Positions 36,891 to 45,407 of a stretch of 64,000 nucleotides of DNA are shown one piece after another. The stretch is from contig NZ_CP121685.1 in assembly GCF_029760915.1 (NCBI RefSeq), positions 2,126,001 through 2,190,000 on the forward strand. The letters are read 5' to 3'. Numbering within the stretch: the first letter of the stretch is position 1; each line of letters starts with the position of its first letter. This DNA is from Olleya sp. YS. GTDB lineage: Bacteria; Bacteroidota; Bacteroidia; Flavobacteriales; Flavobacteriaceae. The position numbers and the translations under genes are program-made. The notes beneath the pieces were generated by a model. The model was not told where the DNA came from. It did not search any database and saw nothing but the letters and a program-made list of their open reading frames with translations.

Positions 36891-37970
36891 ATGATTAGAA
36901 AAATGTATGTAGCCATTTTGGCTTTAGGACTAATTAGTGTATCGTGTAATAATGACGATGACGCTGTAACACCAACTCCAATCGTTCCAGATGCTAAAGC
37001 GATAACAGGAGGACCTTTTAACTTTGTAGCTGGCGATGGAATAGTCGATAATGTATCAGGTATAGCAACAGATCCAACTGCTGTTGGATCAAACTTTACT
37101 TTTGTTATTACAGATGATGCTGGTAATATTTTAGGTTTACCACCAACAATATCTGCATTGGAAGGTGTTGATTTTGATGGAGCAGGAACAGGTACTTGTT
37201 TAATTTGGTATTTACGTTATGAAGATGGATTACAAGGTGCAAGTGTAGGTGCAAATGCCAGCGGATTACAAGGTAGTTTTAGTTTATCAAATTCAATTTC
37301 AGTATTTAGAAGCCCTCAACCAGATGGAGGTATGTTAGCAGGTGGTGATTTTACGTTTTGTGTAGACGGAACAGCAGATATGGTTTCTGGTATTTCGCTA
37401 TCAGGTAATGTAGGTGCAAATAGTACATATGTTATTACAGATGATGCTGGCAATATTTTAGGGTTACCACCAACAATAGCAGATGTTGAAGGCGTCGATT
37501 TTGATGGAGCTGGAGCAGGAACTTGTTTAATTTGGCACTTATCGTATGAAGATGGATTACAAGGTGCTATGATGGGAGCTAATGCAAACGATTTACAAGG
37601 ATTTTTTGACTTATCAAACCCAATTACTGTAGTTAGAAACCAGCCTAATGCTGGAATGATTTCTGGAGGACCATTTAATTTTACTGTAGACGGGACACCA
37701 GATATGGTTAGTGGTATTACGCTTGATGGTACTGCTACAGGTACTAATGCCACATGGGTTATTACAGATGACGCAGGAAATATTCTAGGGTTACCACCAA
37801 CATTAGCGGATGTTGAAGGTGTTAATTTTGATGGTGCAGGAGCTGGAACTTGTTTAATTTGGTATTTACGCTACGAAGATGGATTACAAGGTGCTATGAT
37901 GGGTGCAAATGCTAATAACCTATCAGGTTGTTTTTCATTATCAAATTCAATAACAGTGGTTAGAAATTAA
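36891..37970 (+). CDS. Surface lipoprotein with three ~109-residue repeats
   Basis: 359 residues with a lipoprotein signal (ALGLISVSC, Cys19) followed by an acidic NNDDD stretch, the flavobacterial outer-surface export pattern. Three repeats follow, anchored by VITDDAGNILGLPPT at residues 72, 181 and 290, each ending in a TCLIW-LxYEDGLQG block and LSNxIxVxR. The third repeat ends at the C-terminus. Function unknown; such units occur in long flavobacterial surface proteins. Probably controlled by the adjacent Crp-type regulator. Confidence 0.85.
   Translation: MIRKMYVAILALGLISVSCNNDDDAVTPTPIVPDAKAITGGPFNFVAGDGIVDNVSGIATDPTAVGSNFTFVITDDAGNILGLPPTISALEGVDFDGAGTGTCLIWYLRYEDGLQGASVGANASGLQGSFSLSNSISVFRSPQPDGGMLAGGDFTFCVDGTADMVSGISLSGNVGANSTYVITDDAGNILGLPPTIADVEGVDFDGAGAGTCLIWHLSYEDGLQGAMMGANANDLQGFFDLSNPITVVRNQPNAGMISGGPFNFTVDGTPDMVSGITLDGTATGTNATWVITDDAGNILGLPPTLADVEGVNFDGAGAGTCLIWYLRYEDGLQGAMMGANANNLSGCFSLSNSITVVRN
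37005..37967 (+). repeat. Three in-frame tandem repeats of ~327 bp
   Basis: Repeat units roughly 37005-37331, 37332-37658 and 37659-37967. The DNA is also similar between copies (for example the segment coding ITDDAGNILGLPPT), most strongly between copies 2 and 3, which share GAMMGANAN. This indicates duplication within this gene or gene conversion. Confidence 0.88.
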
Positions 37971-38070
37971 TAGTATTAAAAAGAAAAAGCAATTTATTTA
38001 AGTTTGTTTTTTATTAGATTTGAAGCGTCTTTTGTGTCATGCAAAAGGCGCTTCATTAATTATAATAGTT

Positions 38071-38634
38071 ATGAAAAAACCTAAGCTGACCTTTAAATAT
38101 ATATTGTTTGCTGTGATGTTATTATTACTAATAATACCACAAACTAGGCAAATCATACAAATACAGTTGCACAAAGGGTTAGCACTGTTTTCACCAAGTG
38201 TAGAAAGTGAATCTAATAGAAAGATTATTACTAACTATAATTGGAATTTAATAGATATTAACGGAAATAAATATAATTTCCGTCAAGCGGAAAATAAAGT
38301 CGTGTTAGTTAGTTTTTGGGCAACCTGGTGTCCACCTTGTATAGCAGAACTGCCAAGTCTTCAAAAGTTATATGAAGACTACAAAGATAAAATTGAATTT
38401 GTATTTATTTCTAACGAAAAACCAGAAAAACTTTACCAATTTTCGGTACATAATGGCTATACTTTTACAATTTATAACCCATCTGAAGCCTCACCAAATA
38501 AGCTTTTCGATGTTAATAGTATTCCTAGAAATTTTTTAATTGATAAAACAGGTCAGGTAGTAATTGATAAATCTGGTGCAGCCAATTGGAATAGTGAAAC
38601 GGTTAGAAATACTATAGATAAACTGTTATTATAG
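38071..38634 (+). CDS. TlpA-like membrane-anchored thioredoxin
   Basis: 187 residues from the ATG at 38071; the longer frame from 38020 adds an unrelated stretch. One N-terminal membrane helix (about 9-25), then a TlpA/AhpC-TSA-like thioredoxin fold with active site WATWCPPC near residue 93 and the cis-proline loop NSIPRNFLID. It likely reduces disulfides in the periplasm. Its last bases overlap the crtY stop on the other strand by 6. Confidence 0.92.
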   Translation: MKKPKLTFKYILFAVMLLLLIIPQTRQIIQIQLHKGLALFSPSVESESNRKIITNYNWNLIDINGNKYNFRQAENKVVLVSFWATWCPPCIAELPSLQKLYEDYKDKIEFVFISNEKPEKLYQFSVHNGYTFTIYNPSEASPNKLFDVNSIPRNFLIDKTGQVVIDKSGAANWNSETVRNTIDKLLL

Positions 38635-39774
38635 TGTTTTAAAAAAGGCTTTAATGAAGCTCCAAGAAAATAAAGACCACATTATGTTTAGTTCCTCTTT
38701 AAACGTCGATTCTTCATCTAAAAACCGAAACATAGTTTGTATAGAGTTCTTACTATAAAATTGTTTGAAAATCCATTCCCCTTTATGGTTTTCATCTTTT
38801 AAAACTTTTAAAAATATTTTGTCGTAAAATGCATATTTACTTTTGAATAAGTCTTTTGAAGGAACCTGATTTGATTTAAGATTACTTATTATTTGGTTGA
38901 CTTTTTTTTCTGTATGCTTAAAACTGTATCCAGTACTCCCTTTAACCCAACCACCAGCTGTACCAATTTTAGTGATTTTATTTGTGTTATGTTTTTCAAA
39001 AGGATAGTTAGTCATGGGTATTTGACCCATTTCGGTTTCAATAATTTTATAGTTTTCAATCTTTAAATACTCTTGTATGTATTGTTTTAAAAAACTATCA
39101 TAAACATGCTCATCAACAAGTTGTTTTGTAAAATAAGTAAACTCTACTAAAGCTTCACGCTTAGAAAACGGTAATACATAATTAAATGTTGTTTGATTAC
39201 CATCCCTTAGTCGGTAATCCATCATGGTTACCGTGTCCTCTTCAAAACAATCTGTTTCAGTTTCAATAACCCAACCTTTAAAGTGTTGCGTTATAGTAAT
39301 GTAATTTGGTAATTTTGATTTTGTTTCTTCAGTAATCCGACTGTCAAAAACATGATCAGCAGTATAAGTATTACTATCTGTTGTAACTGATACGGTTTTA
39401 TGTTCTGAAATAGAGGTGACGTTTTCAATAATAAAATGGATGTTACCTTGCTGTTTAATTTGTGTTTTAGCTTCAGTATAAAAATCTATTGCACGTATGG
39501 TTTTATAGGTATAAGGTACAAGATTTAGATTGATTTTTTTTGTATTGAAGATAACGTTTGCCTTCTTCCATTTCTGGTAGGTTATCGCATCCCAATTTTT
39601 ATTTTCGGTTTCCCAAAAACTCCAAGTCTTATCGTTTGCTGTTTTTGTAGAAGGATCAATTAAAGCGATTTGCTTATCTTTAAAATAAGAATCTTTACTT
39701 ATGGCTAAAGCCAATTGTAAACCTGCTAATCCATTACCAACAATAATGTAGTCATAATGGGTGTTGGGAATCAT
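38629..39774 (-). CDS. crtY: Lycopene beta-cyclase
   Basis: 381 residues. N-terminal dinucleotide site YIIVGNGLAGLQLALAI, then KTWSFWETE and MDYR block, and GTAGGWVKGSTGYSF near residue 290, all typical of CrtY. It closes both ends of lycopene to make beta-carotene. Last gene of the crt operon, 3 bases after crtZ. Confidence 0.93.
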   Translation of the reverse strand: MIPNTHYDYIIVGNGLAGLQLALAISKDSYFKDKQIALIDPSTKTANDKTWSFWETENKNWDAITYQKWKKANVIFNTKKINLNLVPYTYKTIRAIDFYTEAKTQIKQQGNIHFIIENVTSISEHKTVSVTTDSNTYTADHVFDSRITEETKSKLPNYITITQHFKGWVIETETDCFEEDTVTMMDYRLRDGNQTTFNYVLPFSKREALVEFTYFTKQLVDEHVYDSFLKQYIQEYLKIENYKIIETEMGQIPMTNYPFEKHNTNKITKIGTAGGWVKGSTGYSFKHTEKKVNQIISNLKSNQVPSKDLFKSKYAFYDKIFLKVLKDENHKGEWIFKQFYSKNSIQTMFRFLDEESTFKEELNIMWSLFSWSFIKAFFKTL

Positions 39775-39777
39775 GGA

Positions 39778-40227
39778 TTATTTTTTGAAGTATTTGAAGG
39801 GTACAAATAACATCCCAAAATTTTCACCTTCACCTTTTCCTAAGTGTTTGTGGTGTATTTTGTGTGCACGTCTTACTCCTTTAGCGTACCAATTATTAGC
39901 ATTCCTAAACATTTTGAAGCGTTGGTGTATGAAGATATCATGTACAATAAAATATGCTAAGCCATAAGCCATAATACCTAATCCTATTGGTAAACAATAC
40001 CACACGCCTTCGTAGTTCCATAAATAGAAACAACTCATACTGACTACTGCGTAAAAAATAAAAAATGCATCATTACGTTCAAACCAACTATCATGATCTT
40101 TATGATGGTGATCTTTATGTAATGACCATAAAAAACCGTGCATAATATATTTATGTGTAAACCAAGCCATAAACTCCATAGCACAAAAAGTGCCCAAAAA
40201 AACTAATATCCAATATAATACTTGCAT
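39778..40227 (-). CDS. crtZ: Beta-carotene hydroxylase
   Basis: 149 residues, membrane di-iron hydroxylase of the fatty acid hydroxylase superfamily. The histidine boxes are HKYIMHG, HKDHHHKDH, HDIFIHQR and HKIHHKH. It adds hydroxyls at C3 and C3', turning beta-carotene into zeaxanthin, the usual yellow pigment of marine Flavobacteriaceae. Lies between crtY and crtB with 3- and 4-base gaps. Confidence 0.95.
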   Translation of the reverse strand: MQVLYWILVFLGTFCAMEFMAWFTHKYIMHGFLWSLHKDHHHKDHDSWFERNDAFFIFYAVVSMSCFYLWNYEGVWYCLPIGLGIMAYGLAYFIVHDIFIHQRFKMFRNANNWYAKGVRRAHKIHHKHLGKGEGENFGMLFVPFKYFKK

Positions 40228-40231
40228 TGTC

Positions 40232-41071
40232 CTATAATAAATTAAGTTGATACTTAACGTAACTTCGTGTTAAAAGCTCTGCTTTTTTGTAATTAGGGAC
40301 TCTGATACGAGTGTTTTTAATGTCTAAAGCAGGTGTTTTTTTAAGTTTTTTTAGTAGTTGGTTGTAATATCGATAGGCCATAAACACTCCAAATTTTGCT
40401 TCAATGGGTAGTTTTTTTATACCAATAAGACCATTATTAAAATCATTTTCAATGTCTTTAATAATGAATAATTTATCTTCCTCAGTTAAATTACAAAGAT
40501 CTGTGTTAGGAAAATATGTTCTATCTAATAAATCGTGATCAGCTTTCAAATCCCTTAAAAAATTAACTTTTTGAAAAGCAGAACCTAAAGACATGGCTGT
40601 GCCTTTTAAGTCTTCGTACATAGCTTGATCACCTTTAACAAAAACTTTTAGACACATAAGGCCTACTACATCTGCAGAGCCATATATATAGTCCTTGTAT
40701 TCTTGTTCGGTTTCATATTTAGATTTTGATAAATCTAGACGCATACTTTTCATAAATGCATCAACCATATGCTTATCAATATTACATTTATGATATGTGT
40801 GTTGAAAAGCATTAAGTATAGGGTTTAAGCTTATTTTATCTCTTAAAGCAAATTCTAAATCGTCTTCAAAACGTTTAAATAATTCTTTTTTATTGTAATC
40901 ATGGAAGGTATCAACAATCTCATCAGCAAATCTTACAAAACCATATATGTTATAAATATCTTGTCTAATGCTGTTTGCTAGCATTTTAGTTGCTAACGAA
41001 AAAGACGTACTGTAGGACTTTGTCACCACTTTACTACAATTGTAGGATACAGAATCAAATAGTGCTTTCAT
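40232..41071 (-). CDS. crtB: Phytoene synthase
   Basis: 279 residues of the squalene/phytoene synthase family. The two aspartate-rich motifs are visible: FADEIVDTF near residue 48 and NFLRDLKADHD near 168. It condenses two geranylgeranyl diphosphates to phytoene. GGPP synthase (crtE) is not in the window. Starts one base after the crtI stop. Confidence 0.96.
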   Translation of the reverse strand: MKALFDSVSYNCSKVVTKSYSTSFSLATKMLANSIRQDIYNIYGFVRFADEIVDTFHDYNKKELFKRFEDDLEFALRDKISLNPILNAFQHTYHKCNIDKHMVDAFMKSMRLDLSKSKYETEQEYKDYIYGSADVVGLMCLKVFVKGDQAMYEDLKGTAMSLGSAFQKVNFLRDLKADHDLLDRTYFPNTDLCNLTEEDKLFIIKDIENDFNNGLIGIKKLPIEAKFGVFMAYRYYNQLLKKLKKTPALDIKNTRIRVPNYKKAELLTRSYVKYQLNLL

Positions 41072-41072
41072 T

Positions 41073-42536
41073 TTAATTTTGGTGGTGTTTAGTGATTAAA
41101 TCTGCTACTAGTTTTCCAGAAATCAATGCTGGAGGTACACCTGGACCTGGTACTGTTAGTTGTCCTGTAAAGTAGAGATTTTTTACTTTTTTACTTTTTA
41201 GTTTTGGTCTTAAAAAAGCAGTTTGCATGAGTGTGTTGGCCATTCCGTATGCATTGCCTTTATAAGAATTATACTCCTTAATGAAGTCTTTTACACAAAA
41301 AGACTCTTTAAAGATAATATTATTTGTAACATTCTGTCCTGTTAATAGTTCAAAACGTTTAATTATTTTATCAAAATATAGTGATCTAATTTCTGGTGTG
41401 TCTTCAATTCCAGGTGCAATTGGAATTAAAAAGAAACCTGTTTCACAACCATCAGGTGCCATGCTTGAATCTGTTTCTGAAGGGAAATTCGCATAAAATA
41501 AAGGGTCATCAGGCCATTTTGGGTTGTCATAAATATCTTCTGCGTGAGTTTCAAAATTAGTATCAAAGAATAAATTATGATGCTGAATATTATCTAACTT
41601 TTTATTAAAACCAACATAAAATAGAAGGGATGACGGAGCAAAAGTCTTTTTACTCCAATATGTTTCAGAATATTGACGATATTTTTCATCTAACAACGTT
41701 TCTGAATGATGGTAATCTGCACCACTTAAAACGATATCAAATTCTAACGCTTTATTGTTAACAATAATTGATGAAGCAGACTTACCTTCAACATTAATTT
41801 TAGAAACTGAACTATTAGTTTGTATTATAACACCTAAGCTCTCTGCTAAATCTTTCATCGCTTTAATAATTTCATACATGCCACCTTTAGGGTGCCAAGT
41901 ACCTAAACCAAAATCTGCGTAATTCATAAAACTGTAAAATGAAGGTGTATTACTTGGTTTAGCACCTAAAAACAAAACTGGAAACTCTAATGTAGAAATA
42001 AGTTTAGGGTTTTTAAAATGCTTTCTCACATCTCCACTTATAGTTTTAAAAAATTGGTCTACTCTAGTAATAGTGTCTTTGGTTACAAGTTCAAAAGGTG
42101 AAATGCCAGGTTTTAGAACTACTTTATTAATGGCTATATCGTAATGATCTTGAGCTTTTTTAATAAATTTTTTTAATGGTTTCGAACTACCAGACTCGAT
42201 GCGTTCAAATTCAGTACAAATTTTATCTAGTGTGTCATCAATAGTTATTACATCATCTTTAAAAAAGATTTTGTAAGCTGGGGATAATTTATCTAACTGG
42301 TAATAATCTGAAGTTTTTTTACCAAAGTCAGCAAAAAATTTATCAAATATATCTGGCATCCAATACCAACTTGGTCCAATATCAAATGTAAACCCTTCTT
42401 TTTTAAATTGTCTGCATCGACCGCCTACTGTATCATTTTTTTCAAAAATCGTCACCTTATTACCTTGCTTTGCTAAATAGCAAGATGCAGAAAGTGCCGA
42501 AAAACCAGAACCAATAATAGCAATGTTTTTGCTCAT
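41073..42536 (-). CDS. crtI: Phytoene desaturase
   Basis: 487 residues. The FAD site is IAIIGSGFSALSASCYLAKQG at the N-terminus with VTIFEKNDTVGGRCR, followed by FDIGPSWYWMP. The C-terminal LYFTGQLTVPGPGVPPALISG block is diagnostic of CrtI. It introduces four double bonds into phytoene to make lycopene. Five bases after the regulator gene, same operon. Confidence 0.96.
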   Translation of the reverse strand: MSKNIAIIGSGFSALSASCYLAKQGNKVTIFEKNDTVGGRCRQFKKEGFTFDIGPSWYWMPDIFDKFFADFGKKTSDYYQLDKLSPAYKIFFKDDVITIDDTLDKICTEFERIESGSSKPLKKFIKKAQDHYDIAINKVVLKPGISPFELVTKDTITRVDQFFKTISGDVRKHFKNPKLISTLEFPVLFLGAKPSNTPSFYSFMNYADFGLGTWHPKGGMYEIIKAMKDLAESLGVIIQTNSSVSKINVEGKSASSIIVNNKALEFDIVLSGADYHHSETLLDEKYRQYSETYWSKKTFAPSSLLFYVGFNKKLDNIQHHNLFFDTNFETHAEDIYDNPKWPDDPLFYANFPSETDSSMAPDGCETGFFLIPIAPGIEDTPEIRSLYFDKIIKRFELLTGQNVTNNIIFKESFCVKDFIKEYNSYKGNAYGMANTLMQTAFLRPKLKSKKVKNLYFTGQLTVPGPGVPPALISGKLVADLITKHHQN

Positions 42537-42541
42537 ACTAA

Positions 42542-43450
42542 TTAAACGTATTGTATATTTTCAAGGACTTCTTTGGTTGATTTATAAGTCGTAATATTTG
42601 GATTGGATAAGTCTTGAATCAAAGATGTCATCCTACCAGAAATAATTAATTTATTTTTTGTGTTTTTTAGCAGCTTAGAATCAAATTCTTTCAAATAATT
42701 TACAAGGTCATCTTTTTCGGGTTTTACTGTAAAACAAGACACAAATGTTATCTCATCATATTGAGATAATAAGAATTGAAGACTATCTAAAGGAACACTT
42801 TGACCAAGGTAGATTGAGTGAGACCCTTTGTTAATTATTTCGTAGTTAGTAAATAATAGTCCAAGCTCGTGCACCTCATTATCTGGCAAATACAAAACAT
42901 AAGCATTAGTGTCTTTTGTAGGTTTAGAATTATTTAATGCTTTTTCTGTATTTAATATAATCTTTTGCTTGATTAGTTCAACAATAAAATGCTCATGAGC
43001 AGGCGTAATAGTATCTGTTTGCCAAAGTAAGCCTATCTCATCAAGCAACGGAACAAACACATCATAGAAGATGTCCTTAAAAGAAAACTCGTTAATTAAA
43101 TCATTGTAAGTCTTGTAAAATAAACCTTGATCAAAATTAATCATTGCTAACTTCAATAGATTAATTGTATGGTTGTTTTTGTCGTTTTCTTCGGCAATTT
43201 GCTTTACCAAAGCTGGTATCTCATCAGCATTTAAGCTTGCAATTTTAGAGATTTTATAACCATTTTTATTTAAGTAACTAATATTTAATATTTTTTGTAA
43301 GCTGGCTAAGCTGTAATATCTAATATTAGTTTCAGTTCTATTGGGTTGAAACAAATTGTAGCGCTTTTCCCAAATTCTTATGGTGTGCGCTTTGATACCT
43401 GATAAATTTTCAAGGTCTTTTATGCTAAACTTATTCTTTATATTGTTCAT
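42542..43450 (-). CDS. MerR-family regulator with CarH/LitR-type cobalamin-binding domain
   Basis: 302 residues: N-terminal MerR helix-turn-helix (residues 8-75; KDLENLSGIKAHTIRIWEKRYNLF), a helical linker, then a B12-binding-type domain. Two photoreceptor motifs of CarH are kept: W143-x9-E153-H154 and E192-x-H194-x2-G197, where His194 would ligate cobalt. It heads the crt operon with only 5 bases before crtI. In known systems the dark AdoCbl-bound tetramer represses crt genes and light releases it. That it does so here is an inference. Confidence 0.87.
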   Translation of the reverse strand: MNNIKNKFSIKDLENLSGIKAHTIRIWEKRYNLFQPNRTETNIRYYSLASLQKILNISYLNKNGYKISKIASLNADEIPALVKQIAEENDKNNHTINLLKLAMINFDQGLFYKTYNDLINEFSFKDIFYDVFVPLLDEIGLLWQTDTITPAHEHFIVELIKQKIILNTEKALNNSKPTKDTNAYVLYLPDNEVHELGLLFTNYEIINKGSHSIYLGQSVPLDSLQFLLSQYDEITFVSCFTVKPEKDDLVNYLKEFDSKLLKNTKNKLIISGRMTSLIQDLSNPNITTYKSTKEVLENIQYV

Positions 43451-43605
43451 TGTTTAGCTAAAATAATTAAACAGAACGAATATTTACATAAAATGAAGAA
43501 ACATTTTGAAATAATTAACAATTAACTTTGATTTCAAGAGAAAAATTATGAATCTCAAAACTTTGAGAAAATTTACAAGTCCAACTTTTAAATCATAATT
43601 TATAG

Positions 43606-43691
43606 TGCGCACGAGAAGACTCGAACTTCCACGACCAATAGTGGTCACTAGCCCCTCAAGCTAGCGCGTCTACCAATTCCGCCACGTGCGC
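43606..43691 (-). tRNA. tRNA-Leu (GAG)
   Basis: 86 bases with long variable arm. Acceptor GCGCACG pairs with CGTGCGC; anticodon stem CTAGC/GCTAG encloses TTGAGGG, giving anticodon GAG; T loop GTTCGAGTC. 3' CCA is not encoded. Confidence 0.95.
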
Positions 43692-43741
43692 TTTTGAAAA
43701 ATAAAGATAAAAAAAAAGTTAAGCAGAAGCTTAACTTTTTG

Positions 43742-43814
43742 TGACCGGGCTGGGGCTCGAACCCAGGACCCTCTCCTTAAAAGGGAGATGCTCTACCAAC
43801 TGAGCTACCCGGTC
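43742..43814 (-). tRNA. tRNA-Lys (TTT)
   Basis: 73 bases. Acceptor GACCGGG pairs with CCCGGTC; anticodon loop CTTTTAA gives TTT; T loop GGTTCGAGCC. 3' CCA is not encoded. It lies about 50 bases upstream of tRNA-Leu on the same strand and is probably transcribed with it. Confidence 0.96.
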
Positions 43815-43938
43815 TTTTCCTTTTGAGGGTGCAAATATAAAACGTTTTATTAATATTACAACCCTATTTTAAATTATTTTTTTGTTTTTTTGTTTTCATT
43901 TTATCTATAATTTTAATAATCAATATTTAAGCTTAAAA

Positions 43939-44454
43939 ATGAATTTAGTTTTAGTTGGATATATGGCGTCTGGAAAATCTACAATTGGCAAAAAATTAGC
44001 TAAAATCATGGATTATGAATTTATAGATTTGGATGAGTATATAGAAACCAAAGAAAATTTAAGTGTTTCACAAATTTTTAAAACTAAAGGAGAAATTCAT
44101 TTTAGAAAATTGGAACAACTATACTTAAAAGAAATAGTATCTACTGTCAATAAATCAGTTATATCTTTGGGAGGTGGAACACCTTGTTTTTATGATACAA
44201 TGACTTGGTTAAATGCATTAGAAAATATTACAACCATTTATTTGAAAACAAATCTGGATATACTTGTTAACAGGCTTTATAAAGATAATAGTAGGCCTTT
44301 AATAAGTCATATTAACTCTAAATTAGAATTAAGAGATTTTGTTGCAAAACATATTTTTGAGCGTTCCTATTTTTACAATCAAGCAAAGATTGTAATAGAA
44401 TCTACAACTTCTAAGGAAGAGACAATAGACAATATTATTTTTAAGCTAATTTAA
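43939..44454 (+). CDS. aroK: Shikimate kinase
   Basis: 171 residues from the ATG at 43939, where the P-loop strand MNLVLVGYMASGKSTIGKKL starts; the upstream TTG at 43882 adds non-homologous residues. The shikimate-binding Asp is in DLDEYIE, and LGGGTPC and a lid with RPLI are present. It phosphorylates shikimate in the chorismate pathway. Convergent with the PRTase gene; ends overlap by 9 bases. Confidence 0.94.
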   Translation: MNLVLVGYMASGKSTIGKKLAKIMDYEFIDLDEYIETKENLSVSQIFKTKGEIHFRKLEQLYLKEIVSTVNKSVISLGGGTPCFYDTMTWLNALENITTIYLKTNLDILVNRLYKDNSRPLISHINSKLELRDFVAKHIFERSYFYNQAKIVIESTTSKEETIDNIIFKLI

Positions 44455-44949
44455 GTAAGCCTTCCAATCTTTATTATCTAAATCGACTTGGACATGCTCA
44501 TTTAAAGAGGTAGACAGAGATATACCTTTATAGTCAGCTTTAACTGGAAATTTTTTATGATTTCTGTTAACTAAAACAGCAGTTTTAAATTGTTTTAATG
44601 GAGCTTCTAAAAAGTGTTTTACACAATAGATTAATGTGGTTCCGGAGTTTAAAACATCATCAATTAACACAACGGATTTGTTCTGGTAATCTTCCATTTT
44701 AATAGAAGTTTTAATAGCTAATCTAGGATTTTTTTTATCAATTGAAACTTTACAAAGTACCGGAGATATTGGAGAGATTTTAGAAAGAATAACTTTTAGT
44801 TTTTTTGCAAGAATATAGCCATTAACATCAATACCTGCTAAAATCACTTCTTTTTCATTGGTATTAGCTTCATAAATTTGATAAGCTATTCGTCTTAACT
44901 TATTATTTATGGCACTTTTATCTAAAATAATATCTTTGATTACACTCAT
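44446..44949 (-). CDS. Phosphoribosyltransferase-domain protein, PyrR-like
   Basis: 167 residues with the type I PRTase fold. The PRPP-binding loop is VVLIDDVLNSGTTLIY (about residues 92-107). Similar to PyrR-type bifunctional uracil phosphoribosyltransferase/regulators, but a specific substrate cannot be read. It follows the S4-domain gene by 3 bases, and the pair is conserved in Flavobacteriaceae to my recollection. Confidence 0.85.
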   Translation of the reverse strand: MSVIKDIILDKSAINNKLRRIAYQIYEANTNEKEVILAGIDVNGYILAKKLKVILSKISPISPVLCKVSIDKKNPRLAIKTSIKMEDYQNKSVVLIDDVLNSGTTLIYCVKHFLEAPLKQFKTAVLVNRNHKKFPVKADYKGISLSTSLNEHVQVDLDNKDWKAYLN

Positions 44950-44952
44950 AAA

Positions 44953-45327
44953 TTATTGTTCATTTTCAAAGGTTAAATTATCTAAATCTCTTCTATCTTT
45001 TTTAGTTGGTCGTCCAACTCCTTTTTTTCTATAGTAATCTTTAGCTAATTTAAGTAATTCTTGAGCTTCAAAAGCAGATTTTGGTGTTTTATCAACTCTG
45101 TAAATATCAACCAATTTAGCTCCAACTCTGTTTGGAGGTATGTCTAAAACGGTTAGTTTGTAATTTACTTGATTTTTTCTAACCTCTATAGTATCTGTTG
45201 GATAAACCTCTCTACTAGGTTTGACTACAGCTTCATTTACCTTCACGTGCCCTTTTTTGCATGCAATTGTAGCAATGTTTCTGGTTTTAAAATATCTAAC
45301 ACACCATAAAAATTTATCTATTCGCAT
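44953..45327 (-). CDS. S4-domain RNA-binding protein, Hsp15-like
   Basis: 124 residues. The N-terminal S4 domain reads MRIDKFLWCVRYFKTRNIATIACKKGHVKVN, followed by a basic C-terminal tail with KKGVGRPTKKDRRDL. Hsp15 rescues stalled 50S subunits carrying peptidyl-tRNA after heat shock. First of two genes with the PRTase. Confidence 0.92.
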   Translation of the reverse strand: MRIDKFLWCVRYFKTRNIATIACKKGHVKVNEAVVKPSREVYPTDTIEVRKNQVNYKLTVLDIPPNRVGAKLVDIYRVDKTPKSAFEAQELLKLAKDYYRKKGVGRPTKKDRRDLDNLTFENEQ

Positions 45328-45407
45328 ACAAATTATCTAAAATTAGCGTTAACGTTATTGTACAAAATTATATTAAAATGTATCTTGCCGACTCAAAAAT
45401 AGCAATA

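Noticed and set aside
37316..37753. 145-codon frame antisense to the triple-repeat lipoprotein
   Set aside because: Open because the repeats code for Asp/Gly-rich sequence without minus-strand stops; no start context or domain.
36891..37970. Repeats as a CRISPR array
   Set aside because: Units are 327 bp, coding and in frame, with no short direct repeats and unique spacers.
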